Assembly (NCBI GenBank): GCA_031549265.1
Contig: JAVBQB010000002.1
Location: forward strand, 248,001 to 312,000
Origin: JAVBQB01 sp031549265
Lineage (GTDB): Bacteria > Bacillota > Clostridia > Oscillospirales > JAVBQB01
DNA length: 64,000 bases
Direction of reading: 5' to 3'
A program made the position numbers and the translations under genes. Under the pieces are notes generated by a model, which did no database searches, was not told where the DNA came from, and worked only from the letters and a program-made list of their open reading frames with translations. Each line of letters starts with the position of its first letter. The stretch's first letter is position 1. Of the stretch, positions 26,786 through 37,068 are shown one piece after another.

Positions 26786-28139
26786 TCAGCGGAATATACG
26801 GCTTGCGGTCGGCGACGCTGCGGTACGCCGGACGGATAATGCGCCCGCCGCAAACCAGCTCCTCAATCCTGTGCGCACTCCAGCCTGCTATACGCGAGAT
26901 CGCGAATATCGGCGTGTAGAGCTCGGTAGGCAGGTTGAGCATGTCGTAAACGAAGCCGCTGTAGAAGTCGATGTTGTGAGAAACGCCCTTATACATTTTG
27001 CGTTCGTGCGCGATGATCTCCGGGGCAAGCCTCGCGACGTTGGCGTAGAGCTTATACTCGTCCTCGCGGCCTTTTTCGGCGCTGAGTTGCGCGACAAAGC
27101 TCTCAAAAACGCGGGCGCGCGGGTCGGAGAGAGAATAAACCGCGTGTCCAAGGCCGTAGATCAGGCCGGCGCGGTCAAAAGCCTCCTTGTGCAGTAACTT
27201 TTTGAGGTAATCGGAAATCGCGTCGTCGTCATTCCAGTCCCCGACGTGCTGCTTCATGTCCTCGATCATTTCGACAACGCGGATATTCGCGCCGCCGTGC
27301 TTGGGGCCTTTAAGGCTGCCCAGAGCCGCCGCGATCGCGCTGTATGTATCAGTCGCTGATGACGATACAACGTGAACGGTAAACGATGAGTTGTTGCCTC
27401 CGCCGTGTTCAGCGTGCAGAACAAGAGCCAGGTCGAGGATACGCGCCTCGAGCTCGGAATATTTCTGGTCAGGGCGCAGGATATGAAGGATGTTCTCGGC
27501 ACAGGAAAGCTTCGGGTCGGGCTGATGTATAATCAGGCTCTTGTCCTTCTCATAATGGTTATAGGCGTGGTATCCATAAACGGCGAGCAGCGGAAATTCG
27601 GCAATAAGCTTAAGGCACTGGCGCAGGACGTTCGGCACCGAGATGTCGTCGGCGTTGTCGTCGTAGTAATAGAGGGTAAGCACGCTGCGGGCGAGCGCGT
27701 TCATCATGTCGCGGCTGGGCGCTTTCATTATGATGTCGCGCGTGAATTTCGGGGGGAGAGAGCGATAGTCGTTGAGCAGGCGGCAAAAGTCGCGCAGCTC
27801 ATCCTCGGTGGGCAGATGCCCGAAGAGCAGGAGGTAAATTGTTTCCTCGAAACCGAACCGGTCTTCTTTCAGGAATCCGGCGACGATATCCTCAACGTCG
27901 ATGCCTTGGTAATACAATTTGCCGTCGACAGGGATTTCCACGCCGTCGACCATTTTCTTGGCGGTAACCTGAGAGATATTGGTAAGTCCGGCGAGGACTC
28001 CGTTTCCGTTAAGATCGCGCAGACCGCGGTTGACCTTAAACTCCGTATATAGATCACCCGGAATGACTTTGGAAGAGCACATTTCGGAGAGTTTTATAAT
28101 TTCGGGAGTAATTTCGGAGTAATTGATGTCATTTCCCAT
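26772..28139 (-). CDS. gltA: Citrate synthase
   Basis: A 455-residue citrate synthase that condenses oxaloacetate and acetyl-CoA. The catalytic residues are in LVLHAEHGGGNNSSF (His), LKGPKHGGANIRV (His) and DFYSGFVYDMLNLP (Asp). The start at ATG 28139 follows GAAGG at the right distance; the open frame to 28211 runs into the promoter. The AEHGGGNNSSF form is the one seen in many Clostridia. Together with the isocitrate dehydrogenase-like enzyme at 55265-56413, it would supply 2-oxoglutarate for glutamate. No aconitase gene is in the window. Confidence 0.94.
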   Translation of the reverse strand: MGNDINYSEITPEIIKLSEMCSSKVIPGDLYTEFKVNRGLRDLNGNGVLAGLTNISQVTAKKMVDGVEIPVDGKLYYQGIDVEDIVAGFLKEDRFGFEETIYLLLFGHLPTEDELRDFCRLLNDYRSLPPKFTRDIIMKAPSRDMMNALARSVLTLYYYDDNADDISVPNVLRQCLKLIAEFPLLAVYGYHAYNHYEKDKSLIIHQPDPKLSCAENILHILRPDQKYSELEARILDLALVLHAEHGGGNNSSFTVHVVSSSATDTYSAIAAALGSLKGPKHGGANIRVVEMIEDMKQHVGDWNDDDAISDYLKKLLHKEAFDRAGLIYGLGHAVYSLSDPRARVFESFVAQLSAEKGREDEYKLYANVARLAPEIIAHERKMYKGVSHNIDFYSGFVYDMLNLPTELYTPIFAISRIAGWSAHRIEELVCGGRIIRPAYRSVADRKPYIPLNERG

Positions 28140-28179
28140 TAACGAACCTTCTTTCTTATGTGGATTGAAATTTTCAATA

Positions 28180-28208
28180 AGTATACCATCGGAAATACGA
28201 ATTAACAA
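28180..28208 (-). promoter_or_regulatory. Citrate synthase promoter
   Basis: On the minus strand, TTGTTA (28203-28208), 17-base spacer, TATACT (28180-28185). The -35 element is part of TTGTTAA, a single half-site of the clostridial Rex operator. The second half is not recognisable, so I do not call a Rex site. Confidence 0.75.
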
Positions 28209-28246
28209 CATAAATTTCGCAAATTTAACATAAACATAAAAAACGT

Positions 28247-28275
28247 TTGTTCTTTACGCTCTGATGGTGTATAAT
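28247..28275 (+). promoter_or_regulatory. Promoter of the radical SAM/DUF4130 operon
   Basis: TTGTTC (28247-28252), 17-base spacer, perfect TATAAT (28270-28275), divergent from the citrate synthase promoter. The leader before the first ATG is about 125 bases. Confidence 0.78.
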
Positions 28276-28405
28276 AGATACACTGAAAAATCTATTATAA
28301 CTGCGTACATTATCTCAGAAGCAGACGCCGCCTTTTCCCGGCTGGTCGGACAGGGGGCGCGCCTGGTGCTGGATACTGTCGCGGGAGCGTTTAGAGGCGG
28401 AATTT

Positions 28406-29689
28406 ATGTCAAGTTTGGAAAGAAAGCTGCTGACCCTCGGAGACGCCGCGAAATTCGACGCGTCGTGCTCGTCATCCGGAAGCACGCGCCCGGCCCGCGC
28501 GGACGGGATAGGCAACGCGTTTGCCGGAGGAATTTGTCATACCTGGGCGGCGGACGGAAGATGCGTGTCACTGCTGAAGGTGCTGCAATCCAACAATTGC
28601 TGCTATGACTGCGCCTATTGTGTCAACCGCGCCTCCAACGACGTGCCGCGCGCGACCTTTGAGCCAGATGAGCTTTCCGAGCTGACGATTGAGTTTTACC
28701 GCCGCAATTATATCGAGGGGCTTTTCCTCAGTTCGGCAGTGCATCGCAGCCCGGATTACACGATGAGCATGATGCACAGGACGCTTTATAACCTGCGCGA
28801 AGTGCACAAGTTCTGCGGATACATACACGTTAAAACCATACCTGGCGCAGATCCATACTGGATTGAGGCGGTGGGGCTGCTTGCCGACCGGATCAGCGTC
28901 AATATCGAGCTGCCGACCAGCGATTCACTCGCGCTGCTGGCTCCTCAAAAAAAGCCGGAGCATATTATTACACCGATGAGGCTGATCTCTCAGGCGTCGG
29001 AAATGTATCTGGAGGACGGCAAACGGTTTAAGTCGGCGCCGAAGTTCGCGCCCGCCGGGCAGTCGACTCAGATGATTATAGGAGCGACGCCGGACACCGA
29101 CCGCCAGGTGATTATGACGTCCTCCGCGCTTTATAAAAAGTTCAAAATGCGTCGGGTGTATTATTCGGCCTATATACCGGTCGGCAGCCACGCTGTCCTG
29201 CCGGAGCGGGGATCGCCCGTGCCGCTTCTGCGCGAACACCGTCTTTATCAGGCGGACTGGCTGATGCGTTATTACAATTTCCAGCCCGGCGAGATAATCG
29301 AGACCGAGTCGCCGATGCTGGACGTACAGCTCGACCCCAAGTGCGCGTGGGCGCTGCGCCATCCCGAGTTCTTCCCGGTGGAGTGCAACGCCGCGCTGCC
29401 GGACGACCTTCTGCGCGTGCCGGGAGTGGGCGTGACGTCGATGCGGCGCATTGTCGCGGCGCGAAGGCAGGCAAAGCTGCGGCCCGAGGATCTGCGCAAA
29501 ATGGGCGTGGTCATGAAGCGGGCGAAGTATTTTCTGACGGCCGGTGGGCAGTACGCCTCAGGCATCCGCCATGACCACCCATTGCTCAGGGAGATGCTGG
29601 TGGAGCGGCCGGACAGCTCGCAGATTACGATGTTCGACCGTGACCCCGTGCCGAGACTGTACCCGGTTTCGACGGTGGTGACAAAATGA
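28406..29689 (+). CDS. Putative DNA modification/repair radical SAM protein
   Basis: A 427-residue radical SAM protein. The [4Fe-4S] cluster motif CX3CX2C is Cys65, Cys69 and Cys72 (NNCCYDCAYC). The C-terminal region at about residues 335-380 (LLRVPGVGVTSMRR) looks like a helix-hairpin-helix DNA-binding motif. This matches the family described as a radical SAM protein linked to a uracil-DNA-glycosylase-like partner, thought to act in DNA metabolism. The reaction is unknown. The next gene overlaps it by four bases (ATGA) and is the known companion family. The start is supported by a weak site (GAGGCGG) at a somewhat long distance. Confidence 0.85.
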   Translation: MSSLERKLLTLGDAAKFDASCSSSGSTRPARADGIGNAFAGGICHTWAADGRCVSLLKVLQSNNCCYDCAYCVNRASNDVPRATFEPDELSELTIEFYRRNYIEGLFLSSAVHRSPDYTMSMMHRTLYNLREVHKFCGYIHVKTIPGADPYWIEAVGLLADRISVNIELPTSDSLALLAPQKKPEHIITPMRLISQASEMYLEDGKRFKSAPKFAPAGQSTQMIIGATPDTDRQVIMTSSALYKKFKMRRVYYSAYIPVGSHAVLPERGSPVPLLREHRLYQADWLMRYYNFQPGEIIETESPMLDVQLDPKCAWALRHPEFFPVECNAALPDDLLRVPGVGVTSMRRIVAARRQAKLRPEDLRKMGVVMKRAKYFLTAGGQYASGIRHDHPLLREMLVERPDSSQITMFDRDPVPRLYPVSTVVTK

Positions 29690-30453
29690 AGCTGCTGGTT
29701 TACGACAACACCTGGAACTCCTTTCTGTCGGCAGTTTTTGCAGCATTTTCCGCTAAATGCGAGGCAACTCTTGTCAGGTCGGTAAAATACGGCGGCGCGA
29801 CTCTTTTTGAAACCGAGTTCGTACACGAAACAGCCGAACACGCGGCGAGGGTGGAGGCCGGGATGAGGCGCCTCTCCCGCGATTTGCCCGAGACCGTTTA
29901 CAGGGTGTGGCTGACGGAATTCGACGGAATTGAGGAAGCCATAATCCAGACGCTGAAGCTGGGATTCCGGATGAAAGCCAGCCCGTTGTCCCAGCGGCAG
30001 CACGACTGCGTGAAAAGGACGATGGACGCTCTGCGCCACATAGAGTTTGAGGCTCAGCGGTTCCGCGGATATGTCAGATTTGTCCGCGCCGGAGACGATC
30101 TGTACGCCGCGGACATCGCGCCCGACTGCAATATTCTGCCGCTGCTCGCAAGCCATTTCCACGAGCGGTTTAGAAACCAGCGGACGATAATCCGCGACAC
30201 CGTGCGGAGGCTCGCATTGGTTTCCGACAGATCCGGTTGGGAGATTATCGAGCTTGCGGAGTCGCAGATGAAAGCTCTGCCGGCGGAGTGCGAATTTGAA
30301 AACTACTGGCGAAAGTACTTCCAAACGATATCTAATAAGTCGCGCGAAAACCGCGACCTTCAGCGTCAGTTTGTACCGCTGAAATACCGGGCGAACCTCA
30401 CCGAGTTTAATCATGACGGGTCGGGCGGCACTGATGTTATAATTGTTGAATAA
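29686..30453 (+). CDS. TIGR03915/DUF4130 family, putative DNA metabolism protein
   Basis: A 255-residue protein of the family that constantly accompanies the radical SAM protein upstream. It has the N-terminal YDNTWNSFLSAVFAAF segment and the C-terminal DUF4130 block with RFRGYVRF, PLLASHFHERF and DIAPDCN. In some bacteria the C-terminal part is fused to a uracil-DNA glycosylase-like domain; here no such domain is present. Translation is coupled to the upstream gene by an ATGA overlap. The biochemical role is not established. Co-occurrence suggests that the two proteins act on one nucleic acid substrate. Confidence 0.82.
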   Translation: MKLLVYDNTWNSFLSAVFAAFSAKCEATLVRSVKYGGATLFETEFVHETAEHAARVEAGMRRLSRDLPETVYRVWLTEFDGIEEAIIQTLKLGFRMKASPLSQRQHDCVKRTMDALRHIEFEAQRFRGYVRFVRAGDDLYAADIAPDCNILPLLASHFHERFRNQRTIIRDTVRRLALVSDRSGWEIIELAESQMKALPAECEFENYWRKYFQTISNKSRENRDLQRQFVPLKYRANLTEFNHDGSGGTDVIIVE

Positions 30454-30495
30454 TTGAAACGGGAAACATGACGCAAAACTCAAAAGTTATGACAA

Positions 30496-30523
30496 TAGAC
30501 TTTCTTGGACGGTGTGATATAAT
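30496..30523 (+). promoter_or_regulatory. Probable folT promoter
   Basis: TAGACT (30496-30501), 16-base spacer, perfect TATAAT (30518-30523). It is in the 114-base gap before the ECF component gene. Confidence 0.5.
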
Positions 30524-30567
30524 TACAGGGCTTTTCAAGGCAATGTATACTGAATTAATGAAGGTGA

Positions 30568-31092
30568 GTGCTTATCAATTCCGATCGTCTTAGAAAACTG
30601 ATCTTTTCGGCTGTTTTTGTCGCAGTGGATATCATTTGTACCCGGTTTTTCTCGTGGATGCTGCCCTCGGGCATGGACAGAATCAGCCTGCAATTTGTGC
30701 CGAACGCGATTTCGGGAGCGATGATGGGGCCAGTGTGGTCTGCCGCCATATGTGCTGTCGGCGATATCCTAGGTATGCTTATTAACTCGGCGGGTAAACC
30801 CTATTTGCCGCTGTTCACCATTTCGGCGGCGGTGCGCGGCATAGTCTACGGCCTGACGCTTCACGGGAAAAAACCGTCTATCGTGCGGTCGGTCATCGCG
30901 GTAGGCATCGTGACTCTGATTGTCGACCTCGGAATGAATTCGCTGTGGCTCGCGCAGATGATCAGCAGCGACTGGCTGGCGGTTTTCCTGATCAAGCTGC
31001 CCACGAGGCTGATAACCATCCCGGTTTACGCGCTAGTTCTGTTCGCCGTGTGGAAGGGCATGGAGAGCGCGAAGCTCACCGAGGGCAAGTGA
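30568..31092 (+). CDS. folT: Folate ECF transporter S component (FolT type)
   Basis: A 174-residue membrane protein with about five or six helices and the FolT-like N-terminus (LRKLIFSAVFVAVDIICTRFF) and DRISLQFVPNAISGAMMGP. S components bind a vitamin and dock to the shared EcfA-EcfA'-EcfT module, which is not in this window. Folate is the best guess from the SLQFVPN segment. The start is uncertain: GTG 30568 comes only 2 bases after AAGGTGA, and no other canonical in-frame start is near. Length is normal for an S component. Confidence 0.8.
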   Translation: MLINSDRLRKLIFSAVFVAVDIICTRFFSWMLPSGMDRISLQFVPNAISGAMMGPVWSAAICAVGDILGMLINSAGKPYLPLFTISAAVRGIVYGLTLHGKKPSIVRSVIAVGIVTLIVDLGMNSLWLAQMISSDWLAVFLIKLPTRLITIPVYALVLFAVWKGMESAKLTEGK

Positions 31093-31140
31093 CCGTCCGC
31101 GGGATTCCGGCGATCCGGCCGTACCTCCCGGCTAATATCG

Positions 31141-31183
31141 AAACAAACAACAGCGCCGAACCGTTATCCGCGGTTCGGCGCTG
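31141..31183. terminator. Terminator between convergent folT and galE
   Basis: A perfect 13-bp stem (31151-31163 with 31171-31183) with a 7-base loop. On the minus strand it is followed by TTGTTTGTTT, a fair terminator for galE. On the plus strand there is no T-run, so termination of folT here is less certain. Confidence 0.72.
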
Positions 31184-31188
31184 AAAAA

Positions 31189-32175
31189 TTATTCGTCGTA
31201 GCCGTTGGGGTGGCTTTTGTGCCAGCTCCAGGCGGTTTTGATAATTTCGGAGACGTCGGTATACTGCGGTTCCCAGTCGAGCAGCTTGCGCGCGTGGTCG
31301 CCGGAAGCGATCAGTATGGCGGGGTCGCCCGCGCGCCTCGGCGATTCTTCCCTTACAAGCGTGATGCCGAGAGCCGACTCGGCGGCGGATATAATCTCCC
31401 GCACCGAGAAGCCCTTGCCGATGCCGAGGTTCAGGGCGGCGCAGTCTCCGCCCTTGGTCAGGTAATCCAGCGCGCCGAGATGGGCACGGACAAGATCGGT
31501 CACGTGAATGTAGTCGCGCACGCAGGTGCCGTCGGGCGTGTCGTAATCGCCGCCGAAAATGCGCACGGGTTTGCCGGATGCCGCCGCGTTAAGGACGATT
31601 GGGATAAGGTGTGTTTCCGGACGGTGGTCCTCGCCGATATCTCCTCCCGCGTCCGCGCCGGCCACGTTGAAGTAGCGCAGAGCGACGAAGCGCAGTCCGT
31701 AAGCCTCGGAGAACCAGCGCATCATACGCTCGATCATGAGCTTGGACTCGCCGTACGGATTAGTCGGGACAGTCGGGCAGTCTTCAGTAATCGGGATTGT
31801 CTCAGGCTCGCCGTATACCGCGGCTGTCGATGAAAAAACGATTTTTCGCACATTGGCGCGCTGCATCGCCGAGAGCAGCGACAGGCTGCCGGCGACATTG
31901 TTGTCAAAGTACATTTGCGGATGCGACATACTTTCCCCGACCTGCGAATGCGCTGCGAAATGTATGACGGCGTCGGGCTGCTCGCGGGAGAATACCCAAT
32001 CGAGGAAATCCGCACGCGAAATATCGCCGCAATAGAAACGCGCGCCTTTATCGACCGCCAGTATATGGCCCCTGGACAGGTTGTCAATCACGGCGACGTC
32101 GTGACCCGCGCCGAGACACATTCTGACACAGTGGCTGCCGATGTATCCGGCTCCGCCTGTGATGATTATCTTCAT
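31189..32175 (-). CDS. galE: UDP-glucose 4-epimerase
   Basis: A 328-residue short-chain dehydrogenase-type epimerase that interconverts UDP-glucose and UDP-galactose. The NAD site GGAGYIGSH, the SSTAAVYG serine block and the catalytic YGESK (Tyr and Lys) are all present. It is the last gene of a minus-strand operon; its ATG overlaps the stop codon of the upstream ABC exporter gene by one base. The product could feed the wall polysaccharide glycosyltransferases encoded at 38282-41703. Confidence 0.93.
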   Translation of the reverse strand: MKIIITGGAGYIGSHCVRMCLGAGHDVAVIDNLSRGHILAVDKGARFYCGDISRADFLDWVFSREQPDAVIHFAAHSQVGESMSHPQMYFDNNVAGSLSLLSAMQRANVRKIVFSSTAAVYGEPETIPITEDCPTVPTNPYGESKLMIERMMRWFSEAYGLRFVALRYFNVAGADAGGDIGEDHRPETHLIPIVLNAAASGKPVRIFGGDYDTPDGTCVRDYIHVTDLVRAHLGALDYLTKGGDCAALNLGIGKGFSVREIISAAESALGITLVREESPRRAGDPAILIASGDHARKLLDWEPQYTDVSEIIKTAWSWHKSHPNGYDE

Positions 32176-34010
32176 TATTTTGCCCCCAAAACTTGATTGT
32201 GAGATAGTATTTCAAATTGCAGAGTATACAGCTGATAGTAATGTCCGCGGCGGTCCAGCAGTTCGCGGTGGGTGCCGCGCTCGATGATTTTTCCGTTTTC
32301 GACCACAAGAATCAGGTCGGCGTTTTTGATTGTGGACAGCCGGTGCGCAATGACGAAGGATGTCCGACCCTTCAGGATGCGCTCGGTTGCGATCTTGATC
32401 AGCTGCTCGGTTTCGGTATCGACCGAAGACGTCGCCTCGTCCAGCACCAGAATACGCGGATCGGCCAGCAGCGCTCTCGCGAAGGAGATCATCTGCCTCT
32501 CGCCGACAGACAGCCGGTCGCCGCCCTCTCCGACCTCGGTGTCCATGCCGTTTTCCAGGCGCAAAATCACCTTGTCAGCCTGAACCAGACCGGCGGCGCG
32601 CTCGATATCCTCGTCTGAGGCTGAAAGGTTGCCGTAGCGTATGTTTTCGCGGACACTGCCCGAGAAGAGGTGCGGATGCTGCAATACATAGCCGATGTTC
32701 GAGTGTAGCCAGAGCTGGCTCCGCTCGCGGTAGTCCCGCCCGTCAATAAGTATCTCTCCAGACGTCGGCTCAAAGAATCTGCAAATCAGGTTGACCAGCG
32801 TGCTCTTTCCGGCGCCGGTCTCGCCGACGATTGCCGTGTAAGTCCCCGCCGGAATGGCCAGATTGAAGCGCTCCAGTACGTTTTCGGTTCCGTCTGGGTA
32901 TCTGAAGGTGACGTCGCGCAGCTCGATATCGCCGGTCAGCGGCTCCCAGTTTTCGCGCCTCGGGTTATAGTTGTCGCCATACTTTTCGACCACCTCGGGC
33001 GGGTCTGTGATCTCGGGCTGGCGGTCGAGCAGCGCGCAAACGCGTTCGATGTTGGCGGCCGACGAGACAAACTCCGAATACACCCGAGCGCTGAGGAAAA
33101 TTGGGTCAAAGAGCCCGATTGCGAAGTTGAAGAACGCCGCGAGTGTCCCGATAGCGAGCCCGGAAAACATTACCAGATTGCCGCCGAGGCCGAGCACAAG
33201 AGCGATCGCGAGCGTTCCGGCCAGCATGACAAGAGGCATAAATACGGCGCTGAGAAAGGCGACCTTTCTTGAATGGCGGTACATATTTTTTGTAAGTCCT
33301 TCGAACTCTTGCTCGTTGGATTTTTCGATAACCAGCGTCTTAGATGTGCGCGCGCCGGCGATGCCCTCGTTGAACGCGCCGGAGATGCGGGAGTTTTGCC
33401 GACGGGCGAGGCGGGTGGCGGCAAGTACTTTCTTTTGGATAAAGATACAGGCGACAGAGATTAGCGGGACGACGGCAAGCACCACCAGCGCGAGCTGCCA
33501 GTTGAGCGCGAACATCGCGATGAAAGCGCCCGCGATAAAGCAAATCGACCACAAAAGATCGACCAGGCTCCACGCAATCACGTCACCGATGCGGGTTGTG
33601 TCGCTCATAACCCGCGCGAGAATATATCCGACCGGAGTCGTGTTGTAATAGGACAGAGACATCTTCTGCAGGTGAGCAAAGACAGTTTGCCTGAGCTGTT
33701 TGCCGAATCCGACCTCGATTTTTATGGCAAGCTGGAAAAAAATAAAGACAGCGGTGGTCTGTATCAGCACCAGCGCGACCATGGCGGCGACATAAAGCTC
33801 CAGTCCCTCAGTGCTGCGTGGCACAATGAAATGGTCGACGGCTATGCTGAGTGCCAGCGAGTAAGCGACGTCGACGGCGGCACAAATAAGCATCAGCGCC
33901 GCGATAACGATCAGCTTCGTTTTGTGCGGCGAGATGTGCGGCCACATTCGCCCCCACATTTTCAGCGAGAGCGGCTTATCAAGTTCAAGATCATCGTAGT
34001 GCATACTCAT
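32175..34010 (-). CDS. ABC exporter half-transporter, subunit with canonical Walker B
   Basis: A 611-residue fusion of a six-helix membrane domain (about residues 25-320) and an ATPase. Motifs are Walker A GETGAGKST, Walker B ILVLDEATSSVD with the catalytic glutamate, and a non-standard signature LSVGE in place of LSGGQ. This matches one half of heterodimeric multidrug exporters (BmrCD, YheHI, TM287/288 type). Its partner is the next upstream gene, whose features are complementary. The two genes are separated by 17 bases. Substrate unknown; drugs, lipids or peptides are possible. Confidence 0.9.
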   Translation of the reverse strand: MSMHYDDLELDKPLSLKMWGRMWPHISPHKTKLIVIAALMLICAAVDVAYSLALSIAVDHFIVPRSTEGLELYVAAMVALVLIQTTAVFIFFQLAIKIEVGFGKQLRQTVFAHLQKMSLSYYNTTPVGYILARVMSDTTRIGDVIAWSLVDLLWSICFIAGAFIAMFALNWQLALVVLAVVPLISVACIFIQKKVLAATRLARRQNSRISGAFNEGIAGARTSKTLVIEKSNEQEFEGLTKNMYRHSRKVAFLSAVFMPLVMLAGTLAIALVLGLGGNLVMFSGLAIGTLAAFFNFAIGLFDPIFLSARVYSEFVSSAANIERVCALLDRQPEITDPPEVVEKYGDNYNPRRENWEPLTGDIELRDVTFRYPDGTENVLERFNLAIPAGTYTAIVGETGAGKSTLVNLICRFFEPTSGEILIDGRDYRERSQLWLHSNIGYVLQHPHLFSGSVRENIRYGNLSASDEDIERAAGLVQADKVILRLENGMDTEVGEGGDRLSVGERQMISFARALLADPRILVLDEATSSVDTETEQLIKIATERILKGRTSFVIAHRLSTIKNADLILVVENGKIIERGTHRELLDRRGHYYQLYTLQFEILSHNQVLGAK

Positions 34011-34027
34011 TTATCCGCTCTTACCTG

Positions 34028-35833
<1,806 letters not shown>

Positions 35834-35934
35834 ACGCGTCGCCTCCCTCGTATATGTTTCCCGACTGAAGCCGGGGCTTGTGCGCGGCGCGAATATCTGA
35901 TAGGATTTAATAAAAATACCGTTTGGAGATTGCT

Positions 35935-36354
35935 ATGAGAATTATGGCCATCGACTATGGCGACGCGAGAACGGGCATCGCCCTGTCCGACATCACAAGG
36001 ACGCTGACCGGCGAAACCAGGGTAATTAGCGAGAAGGATCAGGACGAATTACTGCGCAAGATCGCCGATGTAGCGCAAAGCGCCGGAGTCAGCCGGATAG
36101 TCGTCGGCTATCCCAAGAATATGAACGGAACGCTCGGTCAGCGCGCCGAAAAGAGCGAGGAGCTCGCAAAGCGGCTGGGAGAGCTGACCGGACTGCCGGT
36201 GGATTTGTGGGATGAGCGACTGACCACGGTCGACGCCCACCGCATACTCGCCGAAACCGGACACAGCGGCAAAAAACGAAAGGGCACGGTTGACGCCGTC
36301 GCCGCGTCGCTGATACTGGAAGGCTACATGAGCAGCTCAGCCGGCAGGGCTTGA
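35935..36354 (+). CDS. ruvX: Holliday junction resolvase-like RNase H fold protein RuvX/YqgF
   Basis: A 139-residue protein of the YqgF family with an RNase H-like fold. MAIDYGDARTGIALSD carries the first catalytic Asp, then VVGYPKNMNG and LWDERLTT, and a C-terminal Asp in KGTVDAVAASLIL. The family acts in 16S rRNA 5' maturation and possibly in recombination. The start at ATG 35935 follows TTTGGAG. It is a lone plus-strand gene between minus-strand operons. In other Firmicutes it usually sits beside alaS; not here. Confidence 0.92.
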   Translation: MRIMAIDYGDARTGIALSDITRTLTGETRVISEKDQDELLRKIADVAQSAGVSRIVVGYPKNMNGTLGQRAEKSEELAKRLGELTGLPVDLWDERLTTVDAHRILAETGHSGKKRKGTVDAVAASLILEGYMSSSAGRA

Positions 36355-36630
36355 CGCGGACTTTTCCGCCATGCGTTTTTCGTATGTCCTGTTGCGGCGG
36401 TAAAGAAGAATGTCGGTCAGCACCAGAATCGCGTTTAATATGTAAAGATAGCTGACAAAGTCGAAGCCGGACAAAATCTTGAAGGTGATTCCGCAAAGAT
36501 AGCCGACGAATACAAGTATGAGAAAGAATAGGCTTTTGCCGCCGGTCGACTTCGACACCCACGATTTCCAGATAGAGACCGGCCACGACGCACCGAAGCA
36601 TACCAGCATTCCCATTTCGAAAAACTGCAT
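36337..36630 (-). CDS. Small conserved membrane protein, PQ-loop-like
   Basis: A 97-residue protein with three predicted membrane helices (about residues 3-17, 31-48 and 53-73) and a positively charged tail. The SWPVSIWKSWVSKSTGGKS segment, with Trp-Pro followed by Lys and Gly-Lys-Ser, resembles one repeat of the PQ-loop/SWEET architecture. I recall similar small proteins in Clostridia but no known function. The ATG at 36630 follows AAGGA at 7 bases. The coding end overlaps the 3' end of ruvX by 18 bases, convergent. Confidence 0.68.
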   Translation of the reverse strand: MQFFEMGMLVCFGASWPVSIWKSWVSKSTGGKSLFFLILVFVGYLCGITFKILSGFDFVSYLYILNAILVLTDILLYRRNRTYEKRMAEKSASSPAG

Positions 36631-36708
36631 GAAATCATCCTTAATAAACAAATATTTTTTGGACGACCGCCAGAACGTAATGCTGACCCGCATTGATTCC
36701 GGCGGTCA

Positions 36709-37068
36709 CTACTTTTTCCTGTGAAACAGCTCCCGGACGCCGATATATAGTAAAAAGACGCCGAAAACGCGCCGCAGCGGCTCGGGGTCGACGAACCCGA
36801 CCACAAACGCAGCCACGCCGGCAGTAACAAGTCCTGTTATCATCGCGGGGATGGCGGCCTGCCAGCTTACAAAGCCATTTTTTATGTGCGAGATGAGCGC
36901 GGTGATCGAGGCCGGGGGGAAGAACATCAGGTTAATGCCCTGCGCCAGATGTTGATTGAACGCCGCGACATTGGTCAGGTATATTATCAGCAGACTGCCG
37001 CCGCCTATGCCCCAGCCGGAAAGCACCCCGGCGGCGAGCCCGGCGAGGGAATCCAGTACCCAGCTCAA
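36709..37068 (-). CDS. TauE/SafE (TSUP) family half-protein, second half
   Basis: A 119-residue membrane protein with about four helices. It begins with SWVLDSLAGLAAGVLSGWGIGGGSLL, the repeat signature of TSUP anion exporters (sulfite, sulfoacetate and related), and ends with YIGVRELF. Full TSUP proteins are about 250 residues with two such halves; the preceding gene is the other half. The probable TTG start overlaps the stop codon of that gene (TTGA), giving coupled translation. A frameshift in a single ancestral gene is the alternative. Both halves keep intact repeat signatures, which favours two working subunits. Confidence 0.72.
   Translation of the reverse strand: MSWVLDSLAGLAAGVLSGWGIGGGSLLIIYLTNVAAFNQHLAQGINLMFFPPASITALISHIKNGFVSWQAAIPAMITGLVTAGVAAFVVGFVDPEPLRRVFGVFLLYIGVRELFHRKK

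Noticed and set aside
28180..28208. Rex operator at the citrate synthase promoter
   Set aside because: TTGTTAA is present as one perfect half-site, but the second half matches only about 2 of 7 positions.
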